This document shows positions 25,571 through 33,554 of a stretch of 64,000 nucleotides of DNA, one piece after another. The notes beneath the pieces were generated by a model. The model was not told the DNA's origin, made no database searches, and saw only the letters and a program-made list of their open reading frames with translations. Source of the DNA: Gemmatimonadota bacterium. Lineage in GTDB: Bacteria > Latescibacterota > UBA2968 > GCA-2709665. Every line of letters begins with the position of its first letter. Position 1 is the stretch's first letter. The DNA lies in the NCBI GenBank assembly GCA_028873695.1, contig JAPPNU010000019.1, positions 1 to 64,000 on the forward strand, written 5' to 3'. A program made the position numbers and the translations under genes.

Positions 25571-26113
25571 TCAGAACGGGAGATCATCGTCGTCGGAGCC
25601 GAATGGCGGCGGGGTCGACCCGCCCGAACCCGTATCCCGGCCGCCGCCGCCGCCGTTCCCGGGCGACCCTGAACCCGCGTCACCCGCCCCTCCTGCCTGC
25701 GCCGGGCCCCGCTCGGCAGGCAGGTCGTTCGGTTTGCCGGAACCCTGAGAGCCGCCTCCCCCGGAATCGAAGTCTCCCCGGGAGTCCAGCATCTGCATAT
25801 CTCTTGCGACGACCTCGGTGGTATACCGTTTCTGTCCGTCCTGTGTTTCCCAGCTTCGGGTCTGCAGGCGTCCTTCGATGAAGACCTTGCTTCCCTTCCG
25901 CAGATACTGATTGCAGATCTCCGCCAGCCGGCCCCACACCACAATGCGATGCCATTCGGTCCGCTCCTGGCGTTCGCCGGAGCTGTCGGTCCAGCTCTCA
26001 TTCGTGGCGATGTTGAAGTTCGTGACGGCGGTTCCGCCCGCCGTGTACCGCAGTTCGGGGTCCGCGCCGACGTTGCCGATCAGAATCACCTTGTTTACAC
26101 CACCACGTGCCAT
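25571..26113 (-). CDS. ssb: Single-stranded DNA-binding protein
   Basis: A 180-residue SSB. The OB-fold (1-108) has [20 protein letters not shown], a WHRIVVWG strand and [21 protein letters not shown] glycine/proline-rich linker follows, ending in the acidic tip DDDDLPF that recruits repair and replication partners. The RBS is GAGGAGA. A near-consensus promoter lies at 26192-26220. It stabilises single strands in replication and repair and stands alone here. Confidence 0.97.
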   Translation of the reverse strand: MARGGVNKVILIGNVGADPELRYTAGGTAVTNFNIATNESWTDSSGERQERTEWHRIVVWGRLAEICNQYLRKGSKVFIEGRLQTRSWETQDGQKRYTTEVVARDMQMLDSRGDFDSGGGGSQGSGKPNDLPAERGPAQAGGAGDAGSGSPGNGGGGGRDTGSGGSTPPPFGSDDDDLPF

Positions 26114-26191
26114 AACCGGTCTCCTCTAAATAGTTGAAACACAAACTGATATGGACGATGGCACGATCCTTACCGAAATCGTGTTCAATCG

Positions 26192-26220
26192 AATATACTC
26201 GTGACTCGCGGGGTTGTCAA
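26192..26220 (-). promoter_or_regulatory. Sigma-70-type promoter of ssb
   Basis: On the minus strand: TTGACA, 17-bp spacer, TATATT, about 80 bp upstream of the ssb start. Confidence 0.82.
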
Positions 26221-26268
26221 CAGGGCATGCCGGAATTCGTGTCCGGGTCGATGAATCCGGCGTGACCT

Positions 26269-27105
26269 TCATCTCATCGAACGGAAGAAATCACGGAATC
26301 TCACCGTCTCGGATACGGTGTCGCATTCGTTGCAATGCTCCCAGTCGATCCAGACGTATTCGACGCCGAGCCATCCCCGATATCCGCTGGCCCTCATCGC
26401 TTCGACGACCCGCCGGTAGTCGATGACATTCTGATCGAAAGACGTCTGCAGCCGGCCCCGCCGCGCGCCTCGGGCGTGGAAGTGACTGGCATATTCAATA
26501 AGGGGCTCCACGTCCGAATCCGGCAGCCCGATTTTCGTGAAGTGCGTGTAATCCAGCGTCAACGTCAGGCCGGGAACGGCCTGTACGAGGCGTTCGGCCG
26601 AATTCGGCCGCGGAACCAGGGACCCGACGTGCGCCTCAACGCCGAATACGATGCCGTATTCCTTCGCATGCCCAACACGCCAGTTCAATTCATCGACGGC
26701 GCGGCCGAACGAATCGGCGCGGGTCTCGTCCGGGAAGTGAACGCCCGGCAGCGCCGTGACGTGCGCGCACCCGCACTCGGCGGCGTACTCCAGTGTCTTC
26801 AGATACCAGTCCCGCGCCTTCCGGCGCCGGGCGCGTTCCGGATGATTGATCGCATAGGGCAGGAAATCCATCGCCGTCTGCAAAAACACATCGGCCGGTA
26901 CCAGTCCCACGTCATCCAGTTTCTTCCTGAGCGTTCGGGCGGAGCGCGGCGCATCGGCAAACTCGCGCGAAGGCCACAGATGTGACCTCTCTTCGAAGAG
27001 TCCGATATCCACGCCCTCGAAACCCAGCATCGAGACCAGTTGCAGCGCGTCTTCGTGCGGCAGCAGCGGGAAAGTAAAATCCGAGCATGCCAGTCTCGTG
27101 TTCAC
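26269..27105 (-). CDS. Sugar phosphate isomerase/epimerase (xylose-isomerase-like) 3
   Basis: A 278-residue TIM-barrel enzyme starting with GTG (MNTRLACSDFTFPLLPHEDA), preceded by GGAGG and overlapping the previous stop as GTGA. Metal-ligand motifs are FGVEAHVGS (Glu), LTLDYTHF (Asp, His), SHFHARGARRG (His) and LGVEYVWIDWE (Glu). The longer upstream frame is the shadow of the SDR gene. It is the last gene of a five-gene operon and ends near the ssb promoter. Substrate unknown; family members epimerise keto-sugars or inositol derivatives. Confidence 0.87.
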   Translation of the reverse strand: MNTRLACSDFTFPLLPHEDALQLVSMLGFEGVDIGLFEERSHLWPSREFADAPRSARTLRKKLDDVGLVPADVFLQTAMDFLPYAINHPERARRRKARDWYLKTLEYAAECGCAHVTALPGVHFPDETRADSFGRAVDELNWRVGHAKEYGIVFGVEAHVGSLVPRPNSAERLVQAVPGLTLTLDYTHFTKIGLPDSDVEPLIEYASHFHARGARRGRLQTSFDQNVIDYRRVVEAMRASGYRGWLGVEYVWIDWEHCNECDTVSETVRFRDFFRSMR

Positions 27106-27911
27106 GGCGCCTCCGCAAATCGCGTGAGACCCGATGTCTCCCATTCGGCCGCGGCGATATACCCGCCGTCGATCACCAGAGACGTGCCTGTAATCCCGGC
27201 TGAGGCCTCGGAGCAGAAGTAAACCGCCGCCTGTGCGACGTCCGCGGGTCTGATGACGGCGCCGGTGGGGACGCGCTGGAGGCGCCGTGCCAGCGTGGCC
27301 GCCGGGTCCGGCGTGGTATTCAGATGGTACCGCAACATGGGCGTATCCGTTATACCCGGGCAAATACAGTTGCAGCGAAGCCCGTCCACGGCGTAGTCCA
27401 GCGCGATCGAACGGCTCAATCCCAGCACCGCGTGCTTGGAGGTGATGTACGCGGGCGTGTCGGCCTGGCCGACAAAGCTGCCCACGGATCCGATGTTTAC
27501 CATATAACTGCGCCGGTGCTCCCTGAAGTGCGCGATGGCGTGCTTGAGGGAAAAGAAGATCGACTTGAGATTCACCCCCATCAGCCGGTCCCAATCCGCT
27601 TCGGAATATTCATCGAGGCGCCCGACGTGCACGATACCCGCGCAATTGACAACGGTCTGCACCTTCCCGAACCGCCCCGCGGTCGCTTCGATCGATCCTC
27701 TCACCTGCTCCTCGCGCGCCACGTCGCACTTCATGAAGATCGCGTCTCCGCCCTGTTCCGCGATGCGGTTCACCACCTGTCGACCACGTTCTTCCTGCAT
27801 GTCGACGACGGCCACCCGGGCGCCCTCTGCGGCGAACCGTTCGGCCGTGGCCTCACCCATTCCGGAAGCGCCGCCGCTTACCCAGGCAACCTGTCCTTCC
27901 ATGCGTCCCAT
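27102..27911 (-). CDS. Short-chain dehydrogenase/reductase (SDR), glucose-dehydrogenase-like
   Basis: A 269-residue SDR: SGGASGMGEA (cofactor loop, about 12-21), VVDMQEERG (acidic residue at the end of strand 2, so NAD-preferring), VNCAGIVHV, NIGSVGSF (Ser), AYITSKHAVLGLSRSIALD (Tyr, Lys) and CPGITDTPM. The closing VIDGGYIAAAEWE is the usual C-terminal family motif. It begins 3 bp after the preceding stop and overlaps the epimerase by 4 bp. It likely oxidises a sugar or sugar acid hydroxyl. Confidence 0.93.
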   Translation of the reverse strand: MGRMEGQVAWVSGGASGMGEATAERFAAEGARVAVVDMQEERGRQVVNRIAEQGGDAIFMKCDVAREEQVRGSIEATAGRFGKVQTVVNCAGIVHVGRLDEYSEADWDRLMGVNLKSIFFSLKHAIAHFREHRRSYMVNIGSVGSFVGQADTPAYITSKHAVLGLSRSIALDYAVDGLRCNCICPGITDTPMLRYHLNTTPDPAATLARRLQRVPTGAVIRPADVAQAAVYFCSEASAGITGTSLVIDGGYIAAAEWETSGLTRFAEAP

Positions 27912-27914
27912 GGG

Positions 27915-29390
27915 TTAGTCCACTCTCGTGATGCGTACGACAACGTCGTGCCGAAACGCCTGCAAGACCACGCGGCGCGATTCACCCCCGTCAAGCGGGA
28001 TACGAGGAGAGTAGACGCCGTCTGAAGGAGAAAAACAGGACATCTCGAACGCGCCGGCCGGCAGGTCGAAGCACAGCCTTCCCGCGATCGGGTCGCCGCA
28101 CCCGGCCTCCTCCCGCTCGCGGGCGTCGGCAAGATAGATGCAATAGTCTTCACCCGCAACCGCGAACACCGATTCCAGCGTATGCTCGGGTCGTTCTTTG
28201 AGCCAACCGGTCATGACGGGGCGCGCCTTCACAAGATCGATTGAATGGATAAAGCCCGACAGATTGCCCATCCACCGTCGAATCCCGTTTCGCGAGTCGG
28301 GGGTTCCCGTCTCCAGGTACGGCAGGATGGAAAAGTCGATCATGTCGTAGTGGGCGCCGGAAAACAGCGCAGTCCACGCCCGCTTGCGATGTACCGTCCA
28401 TCCTTCCACTTCCCTGTACTGGGTTGCGATATTGTCCTCATCGTGATTCAGCGGCTTCGCGCGTCCGTAGGTCGCGAGGGTGAAATCTCGCAGCGGCCGC
28501 AACTTGAGCTGCCCGGACATGAAGTCGCCGAGATCATAACTCCGACCGTCGCACAGGGTGTTCGGCAGCGGGTGAATGTTCACGACGTCGAAATCCATTG
28601 CCTCGAACGATCCGTCGGAAGGCTGATCGAACGGCCTGATCGTCATTGCTTCCTGACCGGCGATCAGGTGCCTGTGCGGCATCCCGCTCTCCATTTCGCG
28701 GATCTGCGCGATGAACTGCGACTGCCAGCCGTTTACCTCCTCCGATCCGGGCAGGTCGCCCGTATCCGGGAAATAGCACGGCTCGTTGCAGATTTCGTAG
28801 ATCACGTTCCCGTACCGGTTGGTTTCCTCCACGATATGACGCACGTGCGCGCGCTGCCATTCCAGCAGGTCCTTCCGGCGGCAGGTCATATAGTCCTGCC
28901 AGGGTACCGGCGAATCCGGGGAATCCATTGTTACGTTGTTGGCCGGATTCAGCGGGTTGAGGGCCCAGACCTCGTCCTTGTAGGTGTTGCTGAAGAGAAC
29001 CACCTCGACGATGATGCCGTACGACTCCGCCAGGGCCAGAAACGCGTGCAATCGATCGAAGTACTCGGCATTCCGGCGGGAAAGGTCGTAACGCGGCTGG
29101 CCGTCCAACGCTTTTCCCGGCCCGGTCCGTTCGAACGGCGCGACAAAATCGGGCGATTCGGGCTTGCAGGTCGAGTACGGGTTGACAGGCGTCTGCAACT
29201 CTCTGAACAGGGTAAACAGGCGGGTCAGCGTCTGCCCCCGTTCAGCCGCGTCCTTCAGATACCGTTCGAACCGAAACGGCCGGTTGATCACCGCCCCATA
29301 GTGCTCGGTCGCGCAAATCAGCGCCAGGGGGCGTCCTCGATAGTCGAAGACCTTTCTGTTTTCCTGATGAATCCTGATGACGTCAGCCAA
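27915..29390 (-). CDS. Glycoside-hydrolase-like TIM-barrel protein
   Basis: A 491-residue protein with no signal peptide. The N-terminal 380 residues look like a clan-A (GH5/GH2-like) TIM barrel: RPLALICATEHYGAVINRPF, ESYGIIVEVVLFS, and the acid/base motif VIYEICNEPCYF with Asn-Glu (about residue 198-200). A beta-rich domain follows (VLQAFRHDVVVRITRVD at the end). A TTG start is proposed, preceded by AAAGGGG; no ATG lies at a better position. It is in operon with an SDR, an epimerase and a 2-hydroxyacid dehydrogenase. Substrate unknown. Confidence 0.75.
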   Translation of the reverse strand: MADVIRIHQENRKVFDYRGRPLALICATEHYGAVINRPFRFERYLKDAAERGQTLTRLFTLFRELQTPVNPYSTCKPESPDFVAPFERTGPGKALDGQPRYDLSRRNAEYFDRLHAFLALAESYGIIVEVVLFSNTYKDEVWALNPLNPANNVTMDSPDSPVPWQDYMTCRRKDLLEWQRAHVRHIVEETNRYGNVIYEICNEPCYFPDTGDLPGSEEVNGWQSQFIAQIREMESGMPHRHLIAGQEAMTIRPFDQPSDGSFEAMDFDVVNIHPLPNTLCDGRSYDLGDFMSGQLKLRPLRDFTLATYGRAKPLNHDEDNIATQYREVEGWTVHRKRAWTALFSGAHYDMIDFSILPYLETGTPDSRNGIRRWMGNLSGFIHSIDLVKARPVMTGWLKERPEHTLESVFAVAGEDYCIYLADAREREEAGCGDPIAGRLCFDLPAGAFEMSCFSPSDGVYSPRIPLDGGESRRVVLQAFRHDVVVRITRVD

Positions 29391-29435
29391 CGGCCACCCC
29401 TTTTCCGGCCTTTGCTTCCGGCCTGATCGCCCGCA

Positions 29436-30518
29436 TCACGTCGTGCGGTTGCCTGACTCCCCGCCACTGGGTCCATATTGAAGCCGCGACCACTTCTCCT
29501 GAAATCCCCGGCGCCGGAACACTTCCGGATTGACCACGCCCCGAGGGCGCGTCCCGAACGACAGGTCCAGCATACCCCGGCAGGCCGCCCGTCCGATGTC
29601 GCGGAACAGCTCATCCGTCCAGGCCACCGAATGCGGCGCAAGCAGCACGTTGTCGAACTTGCCGAACCGTTGCGGCGCCACTACGGGTTCCTCCTCGAAA
29701 CAATCCAGCGCCGCGCCGGCTATCGCGCCGGCTTCCAGGGCGTCGAACAGCGCATCCTCATCCACGATGCCGCCCCTGGCCGTGTTGATCAGATAGGCGC
29801 CCCGTTTCATCGCGGACAGTTCCCGCCGGCCGATCAGCCCCGCCGTTTCCCGGGTCAGCGGACAGTGGATGGAAACGAAATCCGACGCCGCCATCAACTC
29901 CTGAAGCGGCACCAGGGCCACGCCCAGTCTACCCGCCTCGGCGGGATCGACGTACGGGTCGAATGCAAGGGGCGGATTCATTCCGAACGTACCCAGCAGC
30001 CGAACCGTTTCCCGCGCGATTCCGCCCAGCCCGACGGCCCCGAACGTGCGGTCTCGCAGCTCACTTCCCATAAATCGGGTTCGCGCATCCCACCCGCCGG
30101 TGCGCACCAGGCGGTCTTTGACGCGCATATGGTGCGTCAGCGCAATCATCCAGCCCACCGTCGCCTCGGCAACGGATCGGTCCACCGCGCCGGTCGTGAT
30201 GAATACGACGACGTCGGCCTCGGTGCATGCGCCAACGTCGACCGAGTCGTATCCCACGCCGAAGCGTCCGATGGCCAGCAGATCTTCCGATGCCGAGACG
30301 GTCCCGGCAGTCACCGCGGGCGTCAGCACGACCACGCCCTGTACGCCAGCCACCTGCTCAGCGCCGATCTCCGGACGATGCACGTGGAATACCGAGGTCT
30401 GAATATGCGCGTGGCTGTCAAATAACGCCAGACCCATATCCCTGAACTTGCACGCACCCTCCGAATCGTAAAAATCGGCGGTCAGCGCCACCCGGAAGAC
30501 TCTGTCGTCATGGGACAC
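29436..30518 (-). CDS. D-isomer-specific 2-hydroxyacid dehydrogenase family protein
   Basis: A 360-residue NAD(P)-dependent oxidoreductase starting with GTG (MSHDDRVFRVALTADFYD). The catalytic triad is in order: Arg in YLINTARGGIVDEDAL, Glu in FEEEPV and His in LLAPHSVAW. The nucleotide loop is AVGLGGIARETVRLLG, with Ala where most have Gly. It reduces 2-keto acids to D-2-hydroxy acids or the reverse. It lies 27 bp after the transporter and 45 bp before the GH-like gene. The N-terminal substrate lobe is typical of the phosphoglycerate dehydrogenase-like subfamily. Confidence 0.92.
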   Translation of the reverse strand: MSHDDRVFRVALTADFYDSEGACKFRDMGLALFDSHAHIQTSVFHVHRPEIGAEQVAGVQGVVVLTPAVTAGTVSASEDLLAIGRFGVGYDSVDVGACTEADVVVFITTGAVDRSVAEATVGWMIALTHHMRVKDRLVRTGGWDARTRFMGSELRDRTFGAVGLGGIARETVRLLGTFGMNPPLAFDPYVDPAEAGRLGVALVPLQELMAASDFVSIHCPLTRETAGLIGRRELSAMKRGAYLINTARGGIVDEDALFDALEAGAIAGAALDCFEEEPVVAPQRFGKFDNVLLAPHSVAWTDELFRDIGRAACRGMLDLSFGTRPRGVVNPEVFRRRGFQEKWSRLQYGPSGGESGNRTT

Positions 30519-30545
30519 AATTAAAGCTCTCTCGTGCGACTCTTC

Positions 30546-31967
30546 TCACATCCGTCCGAATTCCCAGATCACACACGCCACGGCAAATGCGATATATACG
30601 ACCGAAGCAACCGACATCATGCCGGTGCACAGCCATCCCGGGCGGGCGGCCGCGGGCAGATGACGATGATTGATATAGAGCGTCAGGGGGGTATATAGCG
30701 CCATGGCAAACCCGCCGATATACGCTGCGTTGAACAGGAATCCCAATTCACTCACGCCGCGGGCTTCCATGACATAGGTGATTACGCACCCCGCCACAAT
30801 CCACGTCGCCGCAACGACAAGATACCACCAGCTCAGGTCCCGCCTTCGCGCCGCTTCGAAGTTGGTGTAGATGATATCGGCGATCGATCGGGACACCCCG
30901 TCGACCAGAGCAAGCTGCGTACTGAACAGCGTGGCCAGACCCACGATCAGAAAGACGTATCTGCCCGTCTCGCCCCAGACCGTTGCCAGAACCGCTGCTT
31001 CATCCCAGATCAGCGTGCCTTTCGCGGGTACGATACCCTTCGGGTGCAGCACCGCAAGCGCGCCAAAGATGAAAAGCAGAATGGTTACGGAATTCAGGGC
31101 CCAGAAGAACAGCATCTGATCTTTCTTAACATAGTTGAACCAGCTCTTGAAATGACCGATATTCGCTTCCGTCTCCTCAAACCGGAATCCCGTGGAGGGC
31201 ATTGCCTCGGTCCGGCCTCGAAGCGGATTCCGCATCTGGGGCAGATGCGCGCCCATCCCGACGTGCTTGTCGCGAAGGTAGAATGTGTAGAAGAGATTGG
31301 CCGTGCCGCCGGCGCCGGCGAATACAAGCGCGATGAACATCGCCTTGACGCTCATTCCCGGATCGATGTATCCGATATTGGCAATCCCGCTCCCCAGCGA
31401 CGCCCACGTCTCCGCCGAACCGACGGCGTACGCGACCGCGATCAGGCCGACGGTTACCACCACCACGAGCAATTCGATACTCCGCTCGACGGACTGGTAT
31501 ATCAACTTCGGACCGAAGAGAATAAGTGCCACGCCCGCGAAGGTGATGATCGTCCAGAACGTATCCGAACCCCAGCCATGCGGCCCGGCCAGCAACGCCT
31601 TCAAGGCCAGCCCCGATGCCCGTCCCCACCCGGGAGCGATCCAGCTGAATATCGTCAACAGTATGAATATGGGGGCAAATCCGCGCCACACCCGGCTGTA
31701 TCCCGTATATACCGTTTCGCCGGTTGCAATCGTCCACCGTCCCACTTCGAAGTTGATCCAGAGTTGCAGAAAGATGCCGACGCATGCCGCCCACACCATA
31801 CCGGCCCCGTATTCGGCCACGATGCGCGGCCAGATAACGATCTCGCCCGCGCCGATGGAAAGCCCCACCAGGACCGCGCCCGGACCGGCCAGTTTCCAGA
31901 AGGACGCCTTTCGCTCCGGCATCTTTCTGATTTCAAAGTCTTTCAGCGGCTCGAAGAATCTCGCCAT
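30546..31967 (-). CDS. Nramp-related multi-pass transporter lacking canonical metal-binding motifs
   Basis: A 473-residue membrane protein with about 11-12 transmembrane segments, RBS AAGGAG. The topology and motifs resemble Nramp (GPGAVLVGLSIGAGEIVIWP as TM1, GGTANLFYTFYLRDK in the TM6 region, LYTPLTLYINHRHLP near the end). The metal-ligand motif DPGN of TM1 is replaced by GAGE and the MPH motif of TM6 is not present, so divalent metal transport is doubtful. First gene of the minus-strand operon. It may import an organic substrate for the downstream enzymes (inference). Confidence 0.78.
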   Translation of the reverse strand: MARFFEPLKDFEIRKMPERKASFWKLAGPGAVLVGLSIGAGEIVIWPRIVAEYGAGMVWAACVGIFLQLWINFEVGRWTIATGETVYTGYSRVWRGFAPIFILLTIFSWIAPGWGRASGLALKALLAGPHGWGSDTFWTIITFAGVALILFGPKLIYQSVERSIELLVVVVTVGLIAVAYAVGSAETWASLGSGIANIGYIDPGMSVKAMFIALVFAGAGGTANLFYTFYLRDKHVGMGAHLPQMRNPLRGRTEAMPSTGFRFEETEANIGHFKSWFNYVKKDQMLFFWALNSVTILLFIFGALAVLHPKGIVPAKGTLIWDEAAVLATVWGETGRYVFLIVGLATLFSTQLALVDGVSRSIADIIYTNFEAARRRDLSWWYLVVAATWIVAGCVITYVMEARGVSELGFLFNAAYIGGFAMALYTPLTLYINHRHLPAAARPGWLCTGMMSVASVVYIAFAVACVIWEFGRM

Positions 31968-32044
31968 ATTCTGTCTCCTTGCGGCTCCGCCGGTGTCGAT
32001 TCGTTCGCCGCGGCGTCTGAAGACGGCCGTGGTCGTGGCAAGGA

Positions 32045-32076
32045 CAAAAAAAGGGCTCGGATAATTGTCCGGCCCT
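32045..32076 (-). terminator. Rho-independent terminator or attenuator ahead of the transporter operon
   Basis: On the minus strand: AGGGC-CGGA, loop CAATTA, TCCG-A-GCCCT, then TTTTTTT. Nine paired bases with one bulge. It lies about 80 bp before the transporter start and about 200 bp after the lipoprotein stop. Confidence 0.75.
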
Positions 32077-32082
32077 TCTTCT

Positions 32083-32272
32083 ATGGGAGTCTGCCCGCGA
32101 CTCCGACGGCGGTGGTTCTTCGGAAAACCTGCACCCCTTGTACGGTTTCAGAACCGTTCGCGTCGGATTGGCGATGCGGCTGCTTCGCATGCATCCGGAA
32201 AACCGGACGAGAGTGAACGGCAGCACGGACGGGTCGTGACGAAGCGTCCGGACAGCCGTCGCCGCCCGCGCG
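32083..32272 (-). promoter_or_regulatory. Possible structured leader RNA of the transporter operon
   Basis: Three perfect or near-perfect hairpins precede the terminator at 32045-32076. This arrangement would suit a riboswitch or other attenuator, but I could not match it to TPP, SAM, cobalamin, M-box or yybP-ykoY consensus elements. Confidence 0.3.
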
Positions 32273-32791
32273 TTACCGCACCCGCTTCCATTTGTCCACA
32301 AATACGTCGGGGAACGACGCGACCATCCGATCGCCGCGGAATTCCTCGCTGTACCCCCGTTCGTGCGTGATGCGTATCATCTCGTCTTCCAGCGTAATCT
32401 TACCCTTTTCGACCTTCGCCTTATGGTAGATCGTAATCGGCGCGTCGAATGACGAACGGTAGCCCTGACGGATGAGCAGATACCTGGAACGCGTGATGGC
32501 GGAGGTCGAGATTTCGTATTTGCTTGCGGCATAATCGAACGTCCTGGGCTTTTCAACGCCCGCATTCACGAGCATATTCAGCGTCACGTGGGCTTTTCTT
32601 GAATCGATCGGCTGCCAGGAGAACACGCCCGAAACCTCGGGTTTTCGAAGCACCGTACCGTCGGGCAGGGTTCGTGACTCGAGTTCCCACTTGCCGGCAA
32701 GCTGCTCCTGCATGTGCGCCAGGCGGTCACTGCAGCCAGATGCCAATCCCGCGCACACCGTCAATACCGCGAACATCATTCGGCGTTTCAT
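32273..32791 (-). CDS. Lipocalin-like lipoprotein
   Basis: A 172-residue lipoprotein. The start MKRRMMFAVLTVCAGLASGC has GAGACAGGA before it; the lipobox is LASGC (Cys20). The mature chain opens with a coiled stretch (SDRLAHMQEQL) and GKWELESRTLPDGTVL, the entry motif of small lipocalin-like domains, followed by beta strands (KAHVTLNMLVN, SRYLLIRQGYRSSFDAP, KITLEDEMIRITHE). No enzymatic residues are apparent. A promoter lies at 32865-32893. Function unknown. Confidence 0.7.
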   Translation of the reverse strand: MKRRMMFAVLTVCAGLASGCSDRLAHMQEQLAGKWELESRTLPDGTVLRKPEVSGVFSWQPIDSRKAHVTLNMLVNAGVEKPRTFDYAASKYEISTSAITRSRYLLIRQGYRSSFDAPITIYHKAKVEKGKITLEDEMIRITHERGYSEEFRGDRMVASFPDVFVDKWKRVR

Positions 32792-32864
32792 TCCTGTCTC
32801 CAGAATTACCACAGCGCCCGCAAACACGACGCCGTTGATGATGCCACACCGCAACGCGCGAAAC

Positions 32865-32893
32865 AGTATATTTCCCGGAATTCCCGCTGTCAA
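32865..32893 (-). promoter_or_regulatory. Sigma-70-type promoter of the lipoprotein gene
   Basis: Minus strand: TTGACA, 17-bp spacer, TATACT, about 75 bp before the start at 32791. Its -35 directly follows the T-run of the HU terminator. Confidence 0.82.
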
Positions 32894-32894
32894 G

Positions 32895-32929
32895 AAAAAA
32901 AGCCCCGATCGTGTGTTGCTCTCGAGGCT
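32895..32929 (-). terminator. Rho-independent terminator of the HU gene
   Basis: Minus strand: AGCCTCGA, 13-base loop, TCGGGGCT (one mismatch), then seven T. It lies 28 bp after the HU stop. Confidence 0.88.
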
Positions 32930-32956
32930 CTGGATGCGGAATCGGCGATATATCGG

Positions 32957-33232
32957 CTAGTTGACGACGTCTTTAAGCGCCTTGCCAGCTTTGAAACGAA
33001 CGGTCTTGCCCGCAGAAATCTGAATTGTCTTGCCCGTCTGAGGATTTCGACCGGTACGCGCGGCTCTGGTTCCGACCGAAAACGTCCCGAACCCGGATAT
33101 GGCGACGCGATCACCGCTTTTGAGCGAATCGGCGATTTCGTTCAGAACGACCCGCAGTGCGGCTTCGGCATTCCTTTTTGACAGACCGGCCTGATTTGCG
33201 ATAGCATCGACTAGATCGGTCCTGTTCGACAT
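32957..33232 (-). CDS. hup: HU-family histone-like DNA-binding protein
   Basis: A 91-residue HU/IHF-family protein that bends and compacts DNA. It has MSNRTDLVDAIANQAGLSK, the signature GFGTFSVGTRAARTGRNPQTG (beta arm with the Arg-Asn-Pro intercalating tip), and ends in VRFKAGKALKDVVN. The RBS is AAAGGGGGTG. It has its own promoter (33265-33294) and terminator (32895-32929), so it is monocistronic. Confidence 0.97.
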   Translation of the reverse strand: MSNRTDLVDAIANQAGLSKRNAEAALRVVLNEIADSLKSGDRVAISGFGTFSVGTRAARTGRNPQTGKTIQISAGKTVRFKAGKALKDVVN

Positions 33233-33264
33233 GGCAATTCACCCCCTTTCTGGAGTTTGCCCTG

Positions 33265-33294
33265 AATATAGGGCCGATTGTGGGAATTTGTCAA
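33265..33294 (-). promoter_or_regulatory. Sigma-70-type promoter of HU
   Basis: Minus strand: TTGACA, 18-bp spacer, TATATT, about 40 bp upstream of the start. Confidence 0.8.
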
Positions 33295-33443
33295 GTGCGC
33301 CGATCCGAAATGACGCAAAAAGACGGTTCACTCGTCGATTAATTCGTCAAATCGCCGCAAAGAGGCCTGTCGCGACCGGGTTCCCGTCAAGGTTACCCGC
33401 GCGTACGACGCAGCCGGCCGACGCCGGGCACAAGCAACGGAAA

Positions 33444-33473
33444 CGGGCGGAGATCTTTGTTCGTCTCCGCCCG
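33444..33473 (-). terminator. Hairpin downstream of sigma factor gene, probable terminator
   Basis: Perfect 10-bp stem CGGGCGGAGA/TCTCCGCCCG with a 10-base loop, about 80 bp after the sigma stop. On the minus strand it is followed by GTTTCCGTTGCTTG, a weak U-tract. Confidence 0.6.
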
Positions 33474-33554
33474 CGATTCGTACCTTCTGAGTCTGCGCGG
33501 TTCCGCGACCGGTTAAGGAAGAAAGGCGACCCGGGCAAACGGCCGGCAAGGCCT

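Larger units (their letters stand above)
31968..32272. other. Gene-free leader region with hairpins and terminator
   Basis: On the minus strand, reading toward the transporter gene, four hairpins occur: ACGGTT/AACCGT, GGTTTT/AGAACC, GGAGTC/GACTCC, and a terminator stem with seven T. No ORF or strong promoter was seen. It could be the 3' untranslated end of the lipoprotein gene or a regulatory leader of the operon. Confidence 0.6.
33233..33554. other. Gene-free region between sigma factor and HU
   Basis: Contains the HU promoter, then about 150 bp without detectable signal, then the hairpin at 33444-33473 after the sigma gene. Short ORFs here look like shadows. Confidence 0.6.

Noticed and set aside
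28245..29426. 393-codon plus-strand frame over the GH-like gene
   Set aside because: Antisense shadow of a gene with a recognisable catalytic motif.
31044..32216. 390-codon plus-strand frame over the transporter gene
   Set aside because: Antisense shadow; the minus-strand gene has coherent membrane segments and a ribosome site.
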